This document shows positions 45,112 to 57,905 of a DNA stretch of 64,000 nt, one piece after another (the stretch's first letter is position 1; every line of letters starts with the position of its first letter). A program made the translations under genes and the position numbers. The DNA comes from Melitaea cinxia (taxonomy: Eukaryota; Arthropoda; Insecta; Lepidoptera; Nymphalidae), in contig NC_059397.1 of NCBI RefSeq assembly GCF_905220565.1, positions 15,191,001 through 15,255,000 of the forward strand, given 5' to 3'. The notes beneath the pieces were generated by a model. That model saw only the letters and a program-made list of their open reading frames with translations. It searched no databases and was not told where the DNA came from.

Positions 45112-45430
45112 ACGTACTGGTGCGTGTAGGCGCCTAAAACACCGACGGTTTATGGATTCGATTTCCCACTCGGGATGGATATTTGTATTTCTACAAATAT
45201 TTCGTTCCAATTTTGAATGTCTGTCCTTTTAAGGCTCCCCGCCCGCTTGGATAGTACATTAAGCTGTCCACGTCTGTGTTACCATAATTACCTGATAGCG
45301 ACCGTTATTCGTAGTAGGGAATATATCCACCAACCCGCAGTGGAGCAGCATGGTAGATTAAGCTTCTATTCTTCCCCCACATGAAGAAAGAGGCCCATGC
45401 CTAGCAGCGGGATGGTACAGGCTGAAACGT
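45112..45430 (+). repeat. SINE with a different tRNA-like head and family B tail
   Basis: Head GTACTGGTGCGTGTAGGCGC with a B-box-like GGATTCGATTTCCC, then the family B 3' body (GGGAATATATCCACCAACCC to AGCAGCGGGATGGTACAGGC). Confidence 0.6.
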
Positions 45431-45827
45431 AAGATAAAGAATAACAAGGTTATACATATGTACGTACTTACTTATTGCAGCCTTAAATTCTATTAAGGAT
45501 CAATACATAGAAACGTAAAACCAATAGTGATGGAAGCGTATTCATTTGAAACTCGTTACTTGAGTAATCGTGGAAGTTTGAAGATTGTTTGCTATTTGCA
45601 TTTGAGATAGCTGGCGCGTAGGTGTTATGACTGCTTCGCGTCATGTGTTCAGTACTATGTTTTACAAACATTGTTACGTACCGAATGCAGCAGACTGTGA
45701 GTCCTTTTAGAATAAATCTCATCAAGCTTGACTATTGAAGCAACAAATTGCGCTAGATCTCATTAAATTACTTTGTTTCTGCATATGTATTTCTAAATAT
45801 GAATGAGATAAAATAATTTATATTTAA

Positions 45828-46138
45828 CTAGCTGTGCCCGCGACTTCGGTCGCGTGGAACTTAAATAAAATGATTATTTTGTTCGCGGAATTACAAAATA
45901 AATAACTTTCTAAAATATAGGTAGCTTAAGTTATTCCTTATTACATCAGTTTCTGCCAGTGAAGCTCCCGTCAAAATCGGTCCAGCCGTTTTAGAGATTG
46001 GCCGGAACAAACAGACACAAAGATTGTAAAAATGTTATTTTAGTATATGTACCGTGTATAAATCCATATGTATTTAGTAAAAAGCGGTTATTTTAATATT
46101 AAAAACATACACTCCAATTTTATTTATTTGTATAGATA
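45828..46138 (+). repeat. Dispersed repeat family E, copy 2
   Basis: Starts CTAGCTGTGCCCGCGACTTC and contains CCGTTTTAGAGATTGGCCGG and AACAAACAGACAC. Confidence 0.7.
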
Positions 46139-46810
46139 TGCTGTCAAAGTTTTAATTTATACCAGCACATTCTGATGAATGAAACTCTTTTTAAAATAAT
46201 TATCTCTTAATTACCATGTATTTCTACTGAACTTAGAATATTAATCAATAAAAAGACATACTTGGACACTAAAAAAGTGCAATACATCAAAGTTTAGTGC
46301 GAATGCAAAAAATATATGAATCATGATTATATGATCGTGATTTGTATTCCTCTAGTATCGACCATTTAGATTTCAATAGATTACATAAAACAAATAACTG
46401 TTTAAAGTAAATAAACTAAAAGTGGGAAATAATTAAAAGCGTTTCAAAGTGCATATTAAAATACACCTCGAAGTATCGTAGTTCTGTGATGTGTGGTTAA
46501 ATGTTCTTGAACTAATATAATTCATTTTACCATTAAATTAAGCACGTTTAATTAAGAAGTCGGACGGTAACCACGCACTCCCGAAGTAATACTGAACAAA
46601 GTTAATTAACTGTATAAAATAAATTATATTGAAATCAAATATATGGAAGATTCGAATCGGTAACTTCGGTAAAGTTTTGACCTGCACATACGATACTGAG
46701 CTCCTCCTGTACCCAACTTTTCTTAAGCTATGTTTATGTTCACATTATACGTGTTACCGACGTCGAGCCGAGTAAGTTCACGATCTTAAAAATCGCGTTT
46801 TTAAGTTCGT
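46139..46810. other. AT-rich intergenic DNA
   Basis: Nothing recognised. Confidence 0.4.
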
Positions 46811-47158
46811 ACGTCTTCGCTTCAGCCTGTAATATCCCACTACTGGGCATAGGCCTCTTTCCCCATGTAGGAGAAGGATCAGAGCTTAATCCACCACGCT
46901 GCTCCAATGCAGGTTGGCGGATATATTCCCTACTATGAGTAACGATCGCTATCAGGTGTACACGATAACAACCGGGACCGACGGCTTAACGTGCTCTCCG
47001 AGGCACGGTGGGGAGACCCACAAGGACTGCACAAACACCCAGACCACGGCAAACACCTGTATGGCCAATACAAATGTTTGTCATGTGCGGGGATCGAACC
47101 CGCAACCGCCAGCGCAACAGGCACAATCCATGACCGTAACCGTTGCGCCAACGCGGCG
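46811..47158 (-). repeat. tRNA-derived SINE, family B, copy 2 (near full length)
   Basis: On the minus strand: CCGCGTTGGCGCAACGGTTA (A box), GCGGGTTCGATCCCCGC (intact B box), body, and tail CCCAGTAGTGGGATATTACA followed by GGCTGAAGC. The best copy in the window. Confidence 0.85.
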
Positions 47159-48088
47159 TCACGTCTATCACCCCCTTAAGGTGTACCAAAAAACGATGAT
47201 ATTATTTTTTAAAACTTTTTTTTTTCTCCATGTGTAGGAGGCTGCCACTGCCAGTCCCACCCACGGAGTTGCAGCTGACGGTCGCGAATACTCATAATAT
47301 ACATCCCTAATGAATTTTACGAAGTTTCGAATGGGAGGAAATAATTGACCAAATTTGTACCTGTCTCCAAAGCCCGGACCATTATGTCAAGTAATTGTCA
47401 TGTCGGTCTTTTTGCCGATTAATCACGTATAAGGTGCCAACTACAAACGTAGCTGAGTTATCTGTTTTTACATTGATGTTAAAGATTGTTCGTTATTGAA
47501 TTTAAAAGAAAAAGAAAACATTGATTGAAAAAAATAATACTCACCTAAAAACTAAGTAGTTAATTTTAAATTATAACGATAAAAATAGAATTCCAGGACT
47601 AGGATCACTACATACTTTGAAGTCTTTGAAGTTGAGTGGAAAGACTTTAGAAAAAAAATAATAATTGTAAGGTCTGGAATCAACTAGAGCATGTAATTCT
47701 GTTCGCTCTTGTCCATTTTAATCATTCCATTAAAATAAAATGTAATAAAATTTGAATTATCTCTACAAAGTCATTTTGCATTTGCGATAATTTATTTACG
47801 TACAAATTTAATATTCCTTACGTTCCTTTATCTAATAATATACGAACCAGTATTAATATATATTTTTTAAATATATTAAAATAGTATGATATAACCATAG
47901 ATCAAGTAAAAAGAATAGATAACGCACTTAGAACAAAAAAGTGAAGCCACTTTTTTAAATATGTGTGAGTGAGTGAAGTGTTGACACTTTTTAAAAAAAG
48001 TCCCTGAAAATTTTATTAAATGGAATTAAACACAATTAATTTAATATAGGTAAAATGGGTATGCGAAAATAAAAATCTGTTTATAGTT
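47159..48088. other. AT-rich intergenic DNA
   Basis: No gene or repeat recognised. Confidence 0.4.
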
Positions 48089-49021
48089 TTAAATATATTT
48101 ACTCCTTTTTTGCTTCAAATTGTTAAATAAATCTATTGCAGCCATGTTTTGATTTAATGAATTATATAAATCTGTGTCAATGAAAATTGCGTTTTTAAGT
48201 AATTGATGATTCCTCTGAAGGGCAAGTTCCTGTTTCAAAAACGTCTAACTCTTTGCTGTAATTATTTAATTTTTTTTTTTTTTAATAAAGTTCCTGTTTT
48301 TTTTTTTCTCTTAGTTTATGTTTTCTAGGTGTATCAAAGATTGAATCTTGGTTAACGAGTGATTTAGACTCATCTGGTAGGTCCTAGAACAAAAAATATA
48401 ACATTAAAATACGTAGTAGTAAGTAGCAGTATGTACTTGATGGTACTCTGCGAAGTCCACGTTTTGTACCGTACATGTCAGCTTTATCAAAATGGTTTGA
48501 ACAAACAAACTAGATGAGGATGGCTGTCGTTGTAGTTCATTTCGGCTCAGTCGTAAAGCAGCTACCCATTCATCTCCTATTAAAATATTCGTTGGAAACC
48601 TAAAACCATGATATTTAGTAGTATAATATGAGTAGTTAATTCACAAATTTAAACAGAAACAAACGAGTTAAAAATTCATATTTAACTTGACTTCAATTTA
48701 GGAAAAACATAAAAATCACACGATAAAAAAACAATAATGTTGTCCACTTTCTACTTAATTATTTTTCTATGATTGCCTACAATTTACTTACCCGCATTTT
48801 GGGCTAATGGAAATAAAAATTACTGGTAACACTCCCTCGGTACGTCATTTCGGGACATCGAAATTATAAGTTCCGAATAACCTGAATATTATTTTGGAAT
48901 AACAAGAAATATAAAGTTTTGTATGTACTTACGTGTGAAACGATATTTCTTCAGACTTTTTATTCACTTTGGTAATGTTTTTGCACCATTTAATTACATA
49001 AGAACGGCATTTTGAAGGCAA
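48089..49021 (-). pseudogene. THAP-domain zinc-finger gene, three exons, broken
   Basis: Exon 1 (49021-48933) reads PSKCRSYVIKWCKN, then SFHT, to donor CAC AC|GTAAGT. Exon 2 (48599-about 48447) opens after TTTTAG and gives FPTNILIGDEWVAALRLSRN; after a frame change near 48505-48520 it gives CSNHFDKADMYGTKRGLRR. Exon 3 (48383-48089) opens after TTTTTTGTTCTAG with DLPDESKS and TPRKHKLRE, then a second frame encodes a coiled-coil-like stretch (LQQRVRRFLKQELALQRNH) to TAA. Together these show the four zinc ligands of a THAP (C2CH) DNA-binding domain, the conserved FP and W, and the usual coiled coil. Breaks: TTG where THAP proteins normally start with Met, one frameshift in exon 2, another in an A-rich run in exon 3. 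Sequencing error cannot be excluded. It may derive from a host THAP gene or a P-like transposon. Confidence 0.65.
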
Positions 49022-49714
49022 AGTTACAGTACGAGGCCCCGTGAGACACTAACGAAAATGAGCGTAGTTTGATGCATATGTGTGCGTGAGCGCGTGTGTT
49101 TACTTGAAGGAGCCGAGTTTTGTGGCTTCAGTAACAACAAAGGCCGCGCATTATCTACCTTTTTTTACTAGATCTATGGATATAACGAACTCACGCCATT
49201 TAATAAATTTGAATAATTATGTATTAATACAAGCATTAACTATTATTTTTTTATTATTTTAAATATATTGTTAATAATTTATTAGACATGATCAACGTCC
49301 AAATATGAGTATATCAAAGGTAATTTTCTGGAATCGATACGTCTATACCACTTATAGTTAGTGTCCCGATTTTGATTAATAATTAATTGAAACTGGTGTT
49401 TGTTGTATGGTCTCATTCAAAAATAAATGAGATACGACAACTACTTTTTGATTTATACTTAATAATGCGTATTTGACTCATTAATTTTTCAACTAGGTAC
49501 CCATGATTTATTAATTATCGATGTAGATTGATGTGTTTTATTCGTTTGCGAGCAATCACAATTGTTGCTAGTACTATGGTCGGCTGCAACACCAGATGTT
49601 TTATACCAGGTGCAACCCCAGCTGCATAAATACGTTGCCGACCTTACACTCCGCCCCCCGCTTACTATTTGGCTATAGTGTTCTAAGCTTGACTATAGTG
49701 TTCTAAACGTCTTC
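49022..49714. other. Non-coding with a decayed family F copy
   Basis: 49350-49565 matches the second half of family F (TTTGCGAGCAATCACAATTG at its end). 49590-49660 recalls family A words. No gene. Confidence 0.4.
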
Positions 49715-50436
49715 TTTCTGGGTTATGGTATTCACATGTATAATAAAATCACACAAACTATTTTCTCAATATATTTTTTTTTATTTAAAGGAAATTAATA
49801 TATAAATTATTTTTAATTATACGTATTATTCGGTGCAGGATTACATAGTTGAAACAGATGTGTGGACTTAGTGATGCTGTATTTCATACAAGATATTACT
49901 AATTGTGTACTAAAACAGAGTTAATATATTTTTTTCAAAAGAGTAACTGCGGACTTTCTTGCCGATTCTTCTCTGCATTTGGGATCGGTGTTAGATTTAC
50001 TTTTAAAAATGAATAATCAAATTAAAAAATTTATTTTGTGAAACAACTTAAAATTTTGCGTGCTGTGTCACGGCAGTAAAGAATATATCCACCCTCTTTT
50101 TTCCCGTGGGTGTCGTAAGAAGAAACTAAGGGAAATGACCGGAACTGTTCCACTACCACCTTCGAACGTATAAAGCTGACCGATGGCAGCAACTGCTGAC
50201 TTTCCAATACAGAGGCCGAAGACTGGCAGCAGTGTCTTTGATGCGACAAAGCCAGTCCCGCGGTCACCACGCCAAGCGAGCGTAATGACAATGGGCAAAA
50301 CACATGAGTTTGCGCCATAATGTTTGGCGCGAACTTGGGGAGGCCTAGGTCCATCAGTGGACTGCGATAGGCTAAAGTAAAAAAAAAGCGATTCGAAAGT
50401 GCTTTTAAAACCTATTTGAATAAAGTTGTTTTTAAT
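49715..50436 (+). mobile_element. LINE 3' end, family H, copy 2, split by a family C insertion
   Basis: Left part 49715-50042 and right part about 50388-50436 align to consecutive parts of copy 1 (39545-39955), with GATTCGAAAGTGCTTT resuming on the right. The intervening 345 bp are family C. Confidence 0.65.
50050..50378 (+). repeat. Dispersed repeat family C, copy 3
   Basis: CCCGTGGGTGTCGTAAGAAG through GACTGGCAGCAGTGTC to TCCATCAGTGGACTGCGATA. Nested in family H. Confidence 0.7.
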
Positions 50437-52588
50437 TTTTTATTCTATTAATAGTCCCCAGTCGGACTATTGCAAATTTTGAGCACGAGATTTCCTGCTG
50501 GGCCCTACTTCTATAGGAAGATATACATCAAAATCATTCACTTTTTGAAAAATAAGAGAGTTTTTAAGAAAATTACTTATTTTTTTATATAGCACACTTT
50601 GTGTCTATACGTGTATGATGAAATATAAATTGATCACTATTGTATTTAAAATATTACCAATCCATTAATTATGTAACAAGTACAATAGAATATAAATTAG
50701 ATTTTGCTCATTCAAATCACCGCGAAATTATAATTAGATGTGCTGATATGCAAAATTAATTAAGTGTAAATGCAAATTAGGGTTGTAAAGAGCGAATGAT
50801 CAAGAATAAATAGCATAATTAGCGTTTAATTTGTGTATAAATTGTTTTAAAATTATTTTGTGAGTATATACACCTTATGCAATTGGACCTCCATCAAATG
50901 TTGATGCTAAATAAATCAATATTAAACATTTTTGATATGATATTCAAAAATGTTTAGAATTCCTAATTGTGGGTAACACAAAAATAAAAAATCGTACATA
51001 TTAAATCAATATTAAGTAAAAACTTAAGACTTTATCTTATGTACAGATAAATAGATCATATATTTCTCTCTTTTGAAACACATAATGTTTGATTTAAAAA
51101 AAAAAAAAATTTTCAAACAACGATTATATCCTAATTTCACCAATGACTATAGTAACGATTTAAGATAAAAGCTACACCTATTTCTGTATTTATTTTATGT
51201 TTACAAGTATATGCTGTTAAAAGAAAACTGATGCAAAAAAAGTTCTGTAGATTACGAGATGGCAATTTTTATTCGGTTGAGCACTATCTATAAATTTTTT
51301 ACATGCCTTTGTTCAAAATTTGTATCATACTTGAAAAACCACCATCAATACATATAATACAATATGTAGAAATACGAAAATGTAACGGATCGCTCTCTGT
51401 AAGATGGAAGATATATGAGAAAAAATATTATTCGGACCTTTATCAACGCAAATAGCACCCAAAACAATAATTGTTACAATTTTTGTCCGTTTGTCTGTGC
51501 ATTTGTGCACACTAATCTCAGAAACGGCTTATCCGATTTAGATGTAATTTTCACTAATATATTGTGGTAAGCTCATTTAACATTTAGTGTTTGTTTCATG
51601 TTAATCGGCTCATAAATCAAAAAGTATACCAATTTATAGAATCACGTTGAACATGTAAATACCCAAAACGTGGACAAAGTCGCAGGCACAGCTAGTATAC
51701 ATTATAAATATCAGTCGTTTTCTTGTGGTAAGCTAAAATTCATACGGTATAGCCGAAAACATTTTACTAAATTAACGTGTAAAAATTGTTACATCATAAA
51801 CATATAATTTTTAACAGATATTTAATTTGTACCTTTGATAAGGGATAACAGTTACTAATATACGAGTACAAGAAAGACTATGAGCTGTAACTAATTTTAA
51901 AATAAGATATTACTGAAATAATTCTAATATTAATAAATATATATATATTCAAATATTAATAAATACAAATAATTATATAGTCAAACTTGCTTTAAGACTG
52001 AAATATGAATTTTTAATACATATATAATATAAAATAATAAATCAAAACTTTACTTCTAACTTAAGTAATGGTAAAAAAATGTGTGTAAATACATTCCATG
52101 TCTCGTTTTATTTAGTTTTTTAAAGAAATTGTGATAACAACAACAACAAAAAATCCCGTTAAAAACGTGTTTTCATTCGTAGGTAAAAACAGGTACGAAT
52201 ATTTCACCCACGCGCCGAAAAGCTCTTTACGAAAATTCAATTATCCCAGTCTTTTTGTCTCAACGTAACCTACGTCAACTTTTCGAAAACAAAAGGAAAT
52301 AAAATATTAAATACAAGTACATTTCAGATATAAAATAAATATCAGAAGAAAAGAGAAACTGTTTCATTCCTTTGTGATATCGAATACTGTTAACCATTAA
52401 CGACAAACTCTGTGGTACCTTTAAAGTTGGTTCTGTGCTGAATTGTTTTGGCCGTTCTCTCAAATATTAAATAATTTAATAATATTTATATAATCCATAC
52501 ATACTCTTTTGAGATACAAAATATATGCACATCGACATATTTTTTGCCATACTTAAATAATTTTTGCATGCACTAGATGTGTATGAAT
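50437..52588. other. AT-rich DNA with remnants
   Basis: 50450-50512 is a family A tail scrap (GTCGGACTATTGCAAATTTT). 51465-51700 ends GGACAAAGTCGCAGGCACAG then CTAGTA, like other short element ends. No gene. Confidence 0.35.
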
Positions 52589-52918
52589 AAACTAGCTGTG
52601 CCCGCGGTTTTGTCCGCGTGGAATTTAAGAAACGAGTTATTGTTCAGTTGACAGTTATAAAATAAATAAATTTCTGTAAAATCTAAAATGAAGTAGCCTA
52701 AGTTACTCCTTATTACATCAGCTATCTGCCAGTGAAAGTCCCGTCAAAATCGGTCCAGCCGTTTCAGATATTAGCCGGAACAAACAGACATACAGATAGA
52801 CAAAAATTGTAAAAAATATATTTTGGTATATGTACCGTGTATACATCCATATGTATTTACTAAAAAACTGTGATTTTAATATGACAAACAGACACTCCAA
52901 TTTTATTTATTTGTATAG
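52589..52918 (+). repeat. Dispersed repeat family E, copy 3
   Basis: CTAGCTGTGCCCGCGGTTTT through CTCCTTATTACATCAGCTAT to ACTCCAATTTTATTTATTTG. Contains a single copy of the motif tandemly repeated at 56831-56975. Confidence 0.75.
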
Positions 52919-52919
52919 A

Positions 52920-53148
52920 CAAATATTTACAACAAACACGGTCAACTGGTCCTATAGTAAATATCTTAATGCTTGTGTTATGGGTAACAGCCAACTGGTA
53001 TAGCTATATTTTTTTTTTCGATAAGCATAGATACGGTACATATATAACTAAATATATTTATATTACACCCAGACTTGTGTTGGGAATCGAACTTAAAACC
53101 CTCGAAGCAGAAAGCAGGGTCACTACAAACTATACCAACGGGCTAGTT
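52920..53148 (-). repeat. SINE family D, copy 3
   Basis: Minus-strand head TTGGTATAGTTTGTAGTGAC with decayed B box, body and tail as in the other two copies. Confidence 0.7.
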
Positions 53149-56029
53149 ATATCACAGCTATATATATAGTCAATAGAATATAATATTTTGAACGTAATGT
53201 TTTTTAGCCGCCAGGTAGAATTTTTATTTCTACGGGGGGTTACGTTGCGTATGAAAGATTTATTTATAACCAATTATATGGTTATGCATTAATGTCCTGT
53301 CCAGCATTTAAGCATTACATAACCAAAAGTTGCATCAGAAACTCTTGATTTGTTATGTCCATACACATTGCTATGTAATGCTAGTAGGATAGTAACTTAA
53401 AATGCAATACAAGAAAGTGAAACCACATGTACAAATAACGATTATTTTTGCTGCGAATGCAATCTGGCTATAATATACTCGTACATATTGTTTTTAGTGA
53501 AGTTAAGAAAAAAGAGTTTAGACAAAAAAATCAGAAACTCCACTGAAAGTTGTAAAGTTAAATGTTCCCAAGCTTGCTAGACATTTTTATCGCAATGAAA
53601 TGTTTCGTTTTAAAACTTTTTTCTGGTTTACACCCTCGATGGCGGTTGACAAAGATGTTCTCATTGACAAAGTCTCGCGATTCTAAATGGAAATTGCTCT
53701 TTAAAATTTTCTTTTTATATTCTACTGATGTACTCGGTTACTTCGGTAATTTTTGTTTGTTTGTTATGAAACGTTTTATAAACATTCGAATTGGAAGAAA
53801 TATTTGTTTCTGTCATACAACTTGAATTTTCTCTTTCCAACGTAAAAAAACGTTTAAATTGTTCCATTAATCTTGTTTATTTAAACACACTAAGAAGTAA
53901 CACAAGCTATTCGACACAAGCGCAGTTGCCTAATTTCTTTCCAAACATTATCCCTTATAAATTATGTTGGGATGAAAAAGTTACCTAAAACGTGATTGGA
54001 ATGCCAACCGTATAAAGCATTTTTAATCAATACCTTTATTCCCTAAGGAATAAGGCTCAATATCGTGTAAAAGTGTGATTTTTGTGCAAAATGTAGTTGC
54101 AAGGTGAAACTAATTAGCCTAATTAAATTTCTCCGGCGCTCCTACACCGTGCCTCGAATCTATCTAAAACTGTTAGCATTTAAGTTCGTAACTAACGCCT
54201 TCACTCGGACTGCTGTAACTACATCTTTAAGTTGAGTTGGTCGGAAATGAATTTTAGTTTTCCTGTACCGTATTTTACTTTACAGAGATTTATCTTATAA
54301 TAATTATTAAACGAATAATGAATACTTATTTATATCATATCTACACAAAATAGTAAACTTTTTTGTTGGAATTTTGACAAAATATTGAATATAATTTTGA
54401 AAGTTTTTTGAGGCCGTTGTTAGGAAAAGCGTGTCAATATAATTATAACTATACAATATTAACTACTTAGTTCTTGTTTTTTTTTCACGATTTTTCTTCA
54501 TATTTATTAATTACGAATGAGTCTTATTCATCTATATTTATTAAAATTACTATCTTATTGTTCGTTTCATTATATAACACCTACGCAAGTACAATATTTA
54601 GACAACATAACAGATTATTGTTAAGTTATTTTTTTTTTACATCGCTTATCAAATGTTACTGCAGTTTTAATCACAAGTTAACTATAAAATAATCACAAGT
54701 TTTAATCACTCTAAACATAGTACCCTTTTGGTGCAATCGAAATGGAAGGATGTTTGGTACCAATGATGTATAACTTTCGAAAAATAAGAGATTCAATAGT
54801 TACAAGTGTATGATTTTTAATATAGCTATAGCGATCAATAATTTTCAAAAGACTATCATCGGTTTGCGACGAAAATGACACAACCTCATAACTAGAACTT
54901 TTTGAAGCAAAAATGCTATGAATAAGGTAATACATCTACTATCTAGTGTTCTATAACATAACACATTATTATAGAAGTATGTTAATAGAAAAACGCTTAA
55001 GATTCAGTAAAAAAAATACAACACAACTAAGGATTGCTATCCGGTGTCATATACAATCCGGAATTCAGACCGTATTGATGAAAATCCGACCGGATCCGGC
55101 CGGATCCAGACCAACCATAATAACCTAGTTTTTATTTTCATTCTAACATAAGTAGAGCGTTAATGAAGCGTAAAAATATTAAATAGTAATTACTTTTTTT
55201 ATTGCTAATTTTAGACCAAGCTTATAAAGAGACAACAATGAGAATCTCAATTTCAAAACAAATGCAAAGCTGAAATTTCTTAAAGCAAATTCTACGAGTA
55301 TTACAACTGCAAATGTAGCTGTGAAAAGAATTTCTCAGCTTCCATATGTATAGCATTATGCCGCATTCCTTTATTCCAAAAACGATTTGTTTTACTCACG
55401 AACAGTTAAATTTCGAATACGTCATGCCAACACGTGGTGAGACAGACCAAAGAGCTAAATTATTCATCTCATCCTCCCCTGTAATTTCCACATATTTAAT
55501 GATGGTAGATCTTCGTCTCTAATTTTTTTCACGAGTTTGGTAGTATCTGTAGAGTTAGTATTTATTAAGTTCTAGAAGCATGTTCTTTTTTTTCGTTGTA
55601 GTATTGCGGATGTGATGTTTCGGATACCGATATCGGACCTTTAGTTTCTGTTATAGATATTATATTACCTTAAATGGAATTACTTTTAGAGAAACTTACT
55701 TTAAAAAGTCAAATATTTAATGAAAGAAATATAAACCTCAGGTTTCATTTTAGAGATGAGATTTTAAGAAGAAGGTCGAACGCTTTACTTTCTTTGTAGC
55801 ATTCAAACGTGACTGTTTCAAGCGAAAATAAAAAGTGGAAGCGGAGTACTCCTTTCATTTATCTCTGATAAAGAATGGAGTGAAGACATCCAGCTGCGGC
55901 CAATTGTTATCCGCTGCTTGGGCGGATTTGTATGCACTACTTTGGAAATGTATTCCTCTTTGTTAGCGAGAGGGCAGTCGTAAGTGATTCCACGTTTGAT
56001 TGGCGTTTATTTTATATCAGCAACTATCT

Positions 56030-56030
<1 letters not shown>
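53149..56030. other. AT-rich intergenic DNA
   Basis: Several short frames, none recognisable. 55060-55115 has GACCGGATCCGGCCGGATCC, faintly like the element T arms. Confidence 0.3.
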
Positions 56031-56031
<1 letters not shown>

Positions 56032-56108
<77 letters not shown>

Positions 56109-56116
56109 ATATATAA
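56032..56116. repeat. (AT)n microsatellite
   Basis: About 85 bp of almost pure TA with one TTTA interruption. The open frame across it is an artefact. Confidence 0.95.
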
Positions 56117-56814
56117 TTTAAAATAATACGTTTGTTCTTAACCTAAAAACGATAAGTATTTAATAAAAATGTTTAATGTTTTATTATTAGTTCTATTGAA
56201 ATATTTATAAGTATTCGATCAATCATTAAGTTATAACATTATAACTAGTTTTTATAACTTAATTTTGTTACTATAATGTACAAGTTACCGTTGTCACGAA
56301 TTACGGAAATTTTAATAAAATAGCCTTAAAAAGAAATATCTCATTAAATCTAGTGAGCTCGGAAATATATAAGTTAGGAATTTCAAACGAAGTTAGCGAA
56401 TTTTTTACTCCTCCGCTTTCACTCTGCTACGCTGACTAGAATGCAGTCGAGTTACAATTTTTTAGCAAGTTTAAAGAATTAACGATGTATGTAAGAAACT
56501 TTTAGTTTTCCAACTTGAAATATTAACTTTTTACTTTTAATTGTCTCATTCTTTGTAGATTTAGTTTATTTAAAAGTGTTCTTTCCCGCTAATTCAAGGC
56601 AGAACAGTAAGACGAAGAACAAAGTCCATTTTAATATAGGAAAATGAAGGAGAAAAATTTGATAAGAAACTTTCTTATGTTTTCAGATGAGTTAATTTTA
56701 TTTTAGTTTTGAATATTGCTTACATTTTTGTTACTAAGCATAAAAATATACTTTTAACTTTTGGAAATAAAATAGTGAATAAGTAGTAAGTACCTAAGCA
56801 ATTGTTTTAGTTTA
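56117..56814. other. AT-rich intergenic DNA
   Basis: Nothing recognised. Confidence 0.4.
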
Positions 56815-57072
56815 TTTACCCAATAATTATGTAATAAGGAGTAACTTCGGCTGATGTAATAAGGAGTAACTTAGGCTGATGTAATAAGGAGTAACTTAGG
56901 CTGATGTAATAAGGTGTAACTTAGGTCGATGTAATAAGGAGTAACTTAGGCTGATGTAATAAGGAGTAAGAGTAGGCTACTTCTATTTTAGAATTTAAAT
57001 TTATAACTCTGCGAATTGAACAATAGCTTTTATGTTATATCCCACGCGGACGAAGTCGCGGGCACAGCTAAT
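56815..57072 (-). repeat. Dispersed repeat family E, copy 4, with internal array
   Basis: Inverted copy whose head lies at 57072 (GGACGAAGTCGCGGGCACAG on plus). Its interior is expanded into the tandem array 56831-56975. Confidence 0.75.
56831..56975. repeat. 25-bp tandem repeat, about six units
   Basis: Units GTAATAAGGAGTAACTTAGG plus CTGAT begin at 56831, 56856, 56881, 56906, 56931 and 56956, with exact 25-bp spacing and a few substitutions. Confidence 0.95.
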
Positions 57073-57627
57073 TGTGTAATAAATCGAGTAATGACAAATA
57101 AGGCACTATAACAGTTATTGAAAATAAACAAGATTCGCACTTTATATTATTTACACGTTAATCTTGGTCCGTTAACTGCTTAAGTGACAACGCTATGATC
57201 GGAATGCGACCCGAAAGTGACGTATGATATAAAATGGCGGCACTGCGTAACATTTTCACTTCGTTAGGTAGCGAGTATTTCTTTAAAGAAATATCTTTTA
57301 CTTTATTAACTTTTTACATATATATTTTTAATGCTTATTTTATAAAAGATGGTATGTAATTGTAAGCAAATGTTGGTGTAAGTAGGAGTTTTTAAACCGT
57401 ATTCATTTTTTGATTTTCGCATTTCAGAAGTAGTTAGTATATCGTATTTCCACGCAAGAAATTGTGTTTTGATTTGCATCAACTTTCCATTTCTTTGTGA
57501 CATTAAGGCAGACTTATATTTATATTATTTTTATATATGAAGATTATTATTGAATTTTTAATATGTGAGAATAGAATTATTATTTTAATGTTTAGTAGTC
57601 CGGATCCCAGTTACTACATAGGTATTT
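57073..57627. other. Non-coding, one possible first exon
   Basis: At 57234 a 41-codon frame opens in context AAAATGGCGG (MAALRNIFTSLGSEYFFK...) with a donor-like GTATGTAA at 57352. The upstream DNA is less AT-rich. No partner exon was found, so it is only a candidate. Confidence 0.2.
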
Positions 57628-57905
57628 AAAATCAAAATCAAAACAAAAAACAACTTTATTCAAACAGTCCCCAAGACCACTTTTGAATCGGCATTTTACA
57701 AATTAAAACTTTAAAAATAAATTATTATATTTGTAGAAGTAAAGCTACCACCGATTTGGAATGTAGATTCTGCAGAGAAGAATCGGCAAGAAATTCCGCA
57801 GATACTCTTTTGAAAAATAATATATAAACTGTTTCACTAAGTCCACACATCTTTATCAACTATGTAATCCTGCACCGAATAATAAGTTTTATCTATTATT
57901 TTTTT
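57628..57905 (-). mobile_element. LINE 3' end, family H, copy 3
   Basis: Inverted: AAATCAAAATCAAAAC...ACTTTATTCAAACAG at the left, then CTGCAGAGAAGAATCGGCAA and CTAAGTCCACACATC. Confidence 0.65.

Noticed and set aside
46914..47237. 107-codon plus frame and its antisense partners
   Set aside because: They lie within a tRNA-derived SINE, and similar frames appear in the other copy at 17.3-17.6 kb.
55932..56126. 64-codon Ile/Tyr-rich frame
   Set aside because: Translation of an (AT)n microsatellite.
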